Assembly (NCBI GenBank): GCA_002704665.1
Contig: PAHB01000026.1
Location: 1-13,730, forward strand
DNA: 13,730 nucleotides
Origin: Pseudomonadota bacterium
GTDB taxonomy: Bacteria > Pseudomonadota > Gammaproteobacteria > Burkholderiales > Eutrophovitaceae
Direction: 5' to 3'
The notes under the pieces: model-generated
Database searches by the model: none
Told to the model about the DNA's origin: nothing
What the model saw: the letters and a program-made list of their open reading frames with translations, nothing else
Shown here: piece by piece, positions 12,694 to 13,730 of the stretch
How positions within the stretch are numbered: position 1 is the stretch's first letter
Layout: every line of letters starts with the position of its first letter
Made by a program: the position numbers and the translations under genes

Positions 12694-13730
12694 TCAATCA
12701 TTCGCTGCCAACATAATTCCCCGATCTTTGTATCGGGCTATTTTGTAACGCAGTGTCCGTGGACTGATACCCAATTGTTTTGCTGCCTCAATTCTGCTGC
12801 CGCAAGCTCTTAGGGCGGCTCTAATAGTTTGCTGTTCACTCGTTTTGACGGCAGCTCCTAGGCTGTTTATCTTTTTCTCGCCGATCATCACGGAAGATGG
12901 TACTCGAGGTTCCTCTACTTCTGTGCGCACGCCGGAGTTACCCATCTTTAGAAACCCCTCCGCCTCTTCGTTGTCTATCCTATCCGAGATACTTGGGATT
13001 ACCGGCCCATAAAGCTCATCAAACAAAAGGTGCTCACTCGTTATGCGAGTTCCTTGGCATAACACCAACGCTCGCTGAATCACATTCCCTAATTCACGAA
13101 CATTACCTGGCCATATATAACCAACTAACTTCGCTTCAGCCTCTTTTGACAATAAGTATCTTTTTCCATTTGAAGAGTGCGATTTCAAGAGGTGCTCCAC
13201 TAGAGGCAAAATATCTCCCGGACGCTCGTGAAGAGGCGGTATTCGCAAACGAAACGCACTTATTCGGTAGTACAAATCCTCTCTAAATTCTCGATGTTGA
13301 ATGGCCTCCTTCAAATCCCTGTTGGTAGCGGCAATCAAGCGCACATCCAGATCGACGTGCGCATGTCCACCAAGCCTCGTTAATCTTTTCTCTTGCAAAA
13401 CACGTAACAATTTAGTCTGCAGGTGGTACGGCATGTCCCCAATTTCATCCAAAAATAGAGACCCGCCATTAGCCTGCTCAAACACTCCGATATGCTCACG
13501 AGCTGCACCAGTAAAAGCACCTTTTTCGTGACCAAATAACATATCCTCAATTAGGTTTTCTGGCATAGCTGCACAATTTAGTGCGACGAATGGGTTGTTA
13601 CACCGATTGGAGGACTCATGTAAAACTCGAGCAAGAACCTCTTTTCCAGCTCCTGAAGGGCCAACCAAAAGCGTGCTAACCTCTGCTTGAGCAACCCGCT
13701 GTGCTAGTGTCAATAATTTTTTACTTGTAG
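12694..13730 (-). CDS. fleR: Sigma-54 response regulator FleR/FlrC, C-terminal part (5' end outside window)
   Basis: The frame is open to the window edge, so the start and the N-terminal receiver domain lie outside; about 345 residues are visible. The AAA+ domain has Walker A GPSGAGKE, the sigma-54-contacting GAFTGA loop (bases 13504-13521), Walker B GGSLFLDEIGDMP and the R-finger region LRVLQEKRLTRLGG. A linker and a C-terminal Fis-type helix-turn-helix follow (IRAALRACGSRIEAAKQLGI, then SPRTLRYKIARYKDRG). FleR/FlrC proteins are phosphorylated by a partner kinase (FleS/FlrB) and activate sigma-54 promoters of basal-body and hook genes in polar flagellates. The direct link to fliE supports this identity over other NtrC-family members. 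Its likely kinase gene would be just outside the right edge. It probably acts on the flgA promoter in this window. Confidence 0.9.
   Translation of the reverse strand, partial: TSKKLLTLAQRVAQAEVSTLLVGPSGAGKEVLARVLHESSNRCNNPFVALNCAAMPENLIEDMLFGHEKGAFTGAAREHIGVFEQANGGSLFLDEIGDMPYHLQTKLLRVLQEKRLTRLGGHAHVDLDVRLIAATNRDLKEAIQHREFREDLYYRISAFRLRIPPLHERPGDILPLVEHLLKSHSSNGKRYLLSKEAEAKLVGYIWPGNVRELGNVIQRALVLCQGTRITSEHLLFDELYGPVIPSISDRIDNEEAEGFLKMGNSGVRTEVEEPRVPSSVMIGEKKINSLGAAVKTSEQQTIRAALRACGSRIEAAKQLGISPRTLRYKIARYKDRGIMLAAND

Noticed and set aside
12707..12720. GG-N10-GC pattern on the minus strand just before fliE, a possible sigma-54 site
   Set aside because: Only the invariant dinucleotides and a few extra bases (GGGAAT and TGGCA) match; such a pattern is expected by chance in a few hundred bases.
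1..13730. CRISPR arrays, tRNA or rRNA genes, insertion sequences, integrases, att sites
   Set aside because: No regularly spaced repeats, RNA-gene signatures, transposase or recombinase frames were seen; the only repeats are coding tandem repeats in fliF and the CpoB-like gene.

Overview
The window is the core of a polar-flagellum gene island, most likely from a gammaproteobacterium of moderate-to-low GC. The reasons are: a FleR/FlrC-type sigma-54 activator directly ahead of fliE; FliK of the kind seen in Pseudomonas; a separate small FlhB-C-like gene; flgA-flgM-flgN in that order; a Pal/CpoB-type pair; and recognisable sigma-54 and sigma-28 promoters. No tRNA, rRNA, CRISPR array, transposase or integrase is visible.

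Layout, left to right. (1) 1-666, plus strand: the C-terminal part of a proline- and acid-rich protein with a LysM/FimV-like domain, cut by the window edge. (2) 827-2193, plus strand: fliK and a 96-residue FlhB C-terminal-domain-like gene, coupled by an ATGA overlap. (3) 4239-2190, minus strand: flgA, flgM, flgN. The flgA promoter region carries a good -24/-12 sigma-54 element and flgM its own sigma-28 element. flgN ends on the same TTAA that ends the FlhB-like gene. (4) 4240-4524: an A/T-tract-rich divergent promoter region. (5) 4525-6147, plus strand: a Pal-like lipoprotein with a long coiled-coil spacer, then a CpoB/YbgF-like periplasmic coiled-coil protein without the usual TPR domain. (6) 13730-6168, minus strand: one tightly packed operon fleR-fliE-fliF-fliG-fliH-fliI-fliJ, with fleR truncated by the right edge.

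How the genes work together. FleR with sigma-54 should switch on basal-body and hook genes, plausibly including flgA. FliE, FliF and FliG form the proximal rod junction, MS ring and C ring. FliH, FliI and FliJ are the export ATPase complex. FliK and the FlhB-like protein act in the hook-length and substrate-specificity switch. FlgA chaperones P-ring assembly. FlgM holds FliA (sigma-28) until the hook is complete, and FlgN chaperones the hook-filament junction proteins. The transcriptional hierarchy can be read from the DNA: a sigma-54 site before flgA and a sigma-28 site before flgM.

The unexpected parts are the Pal/CpoB-like envelope pair inside the flagellar island, FlgA with what look like three tandem SAF-like units, a very acidic repeat tract in the cytoplasmic tail of FliF, and FliH with long acidic extensions at both ends. 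The strongest candidate for something undescribed is a flagellum-associated Pal/CpoB-like outer-membrane module. That is an inference from gene neighbourhood and domain architecture.
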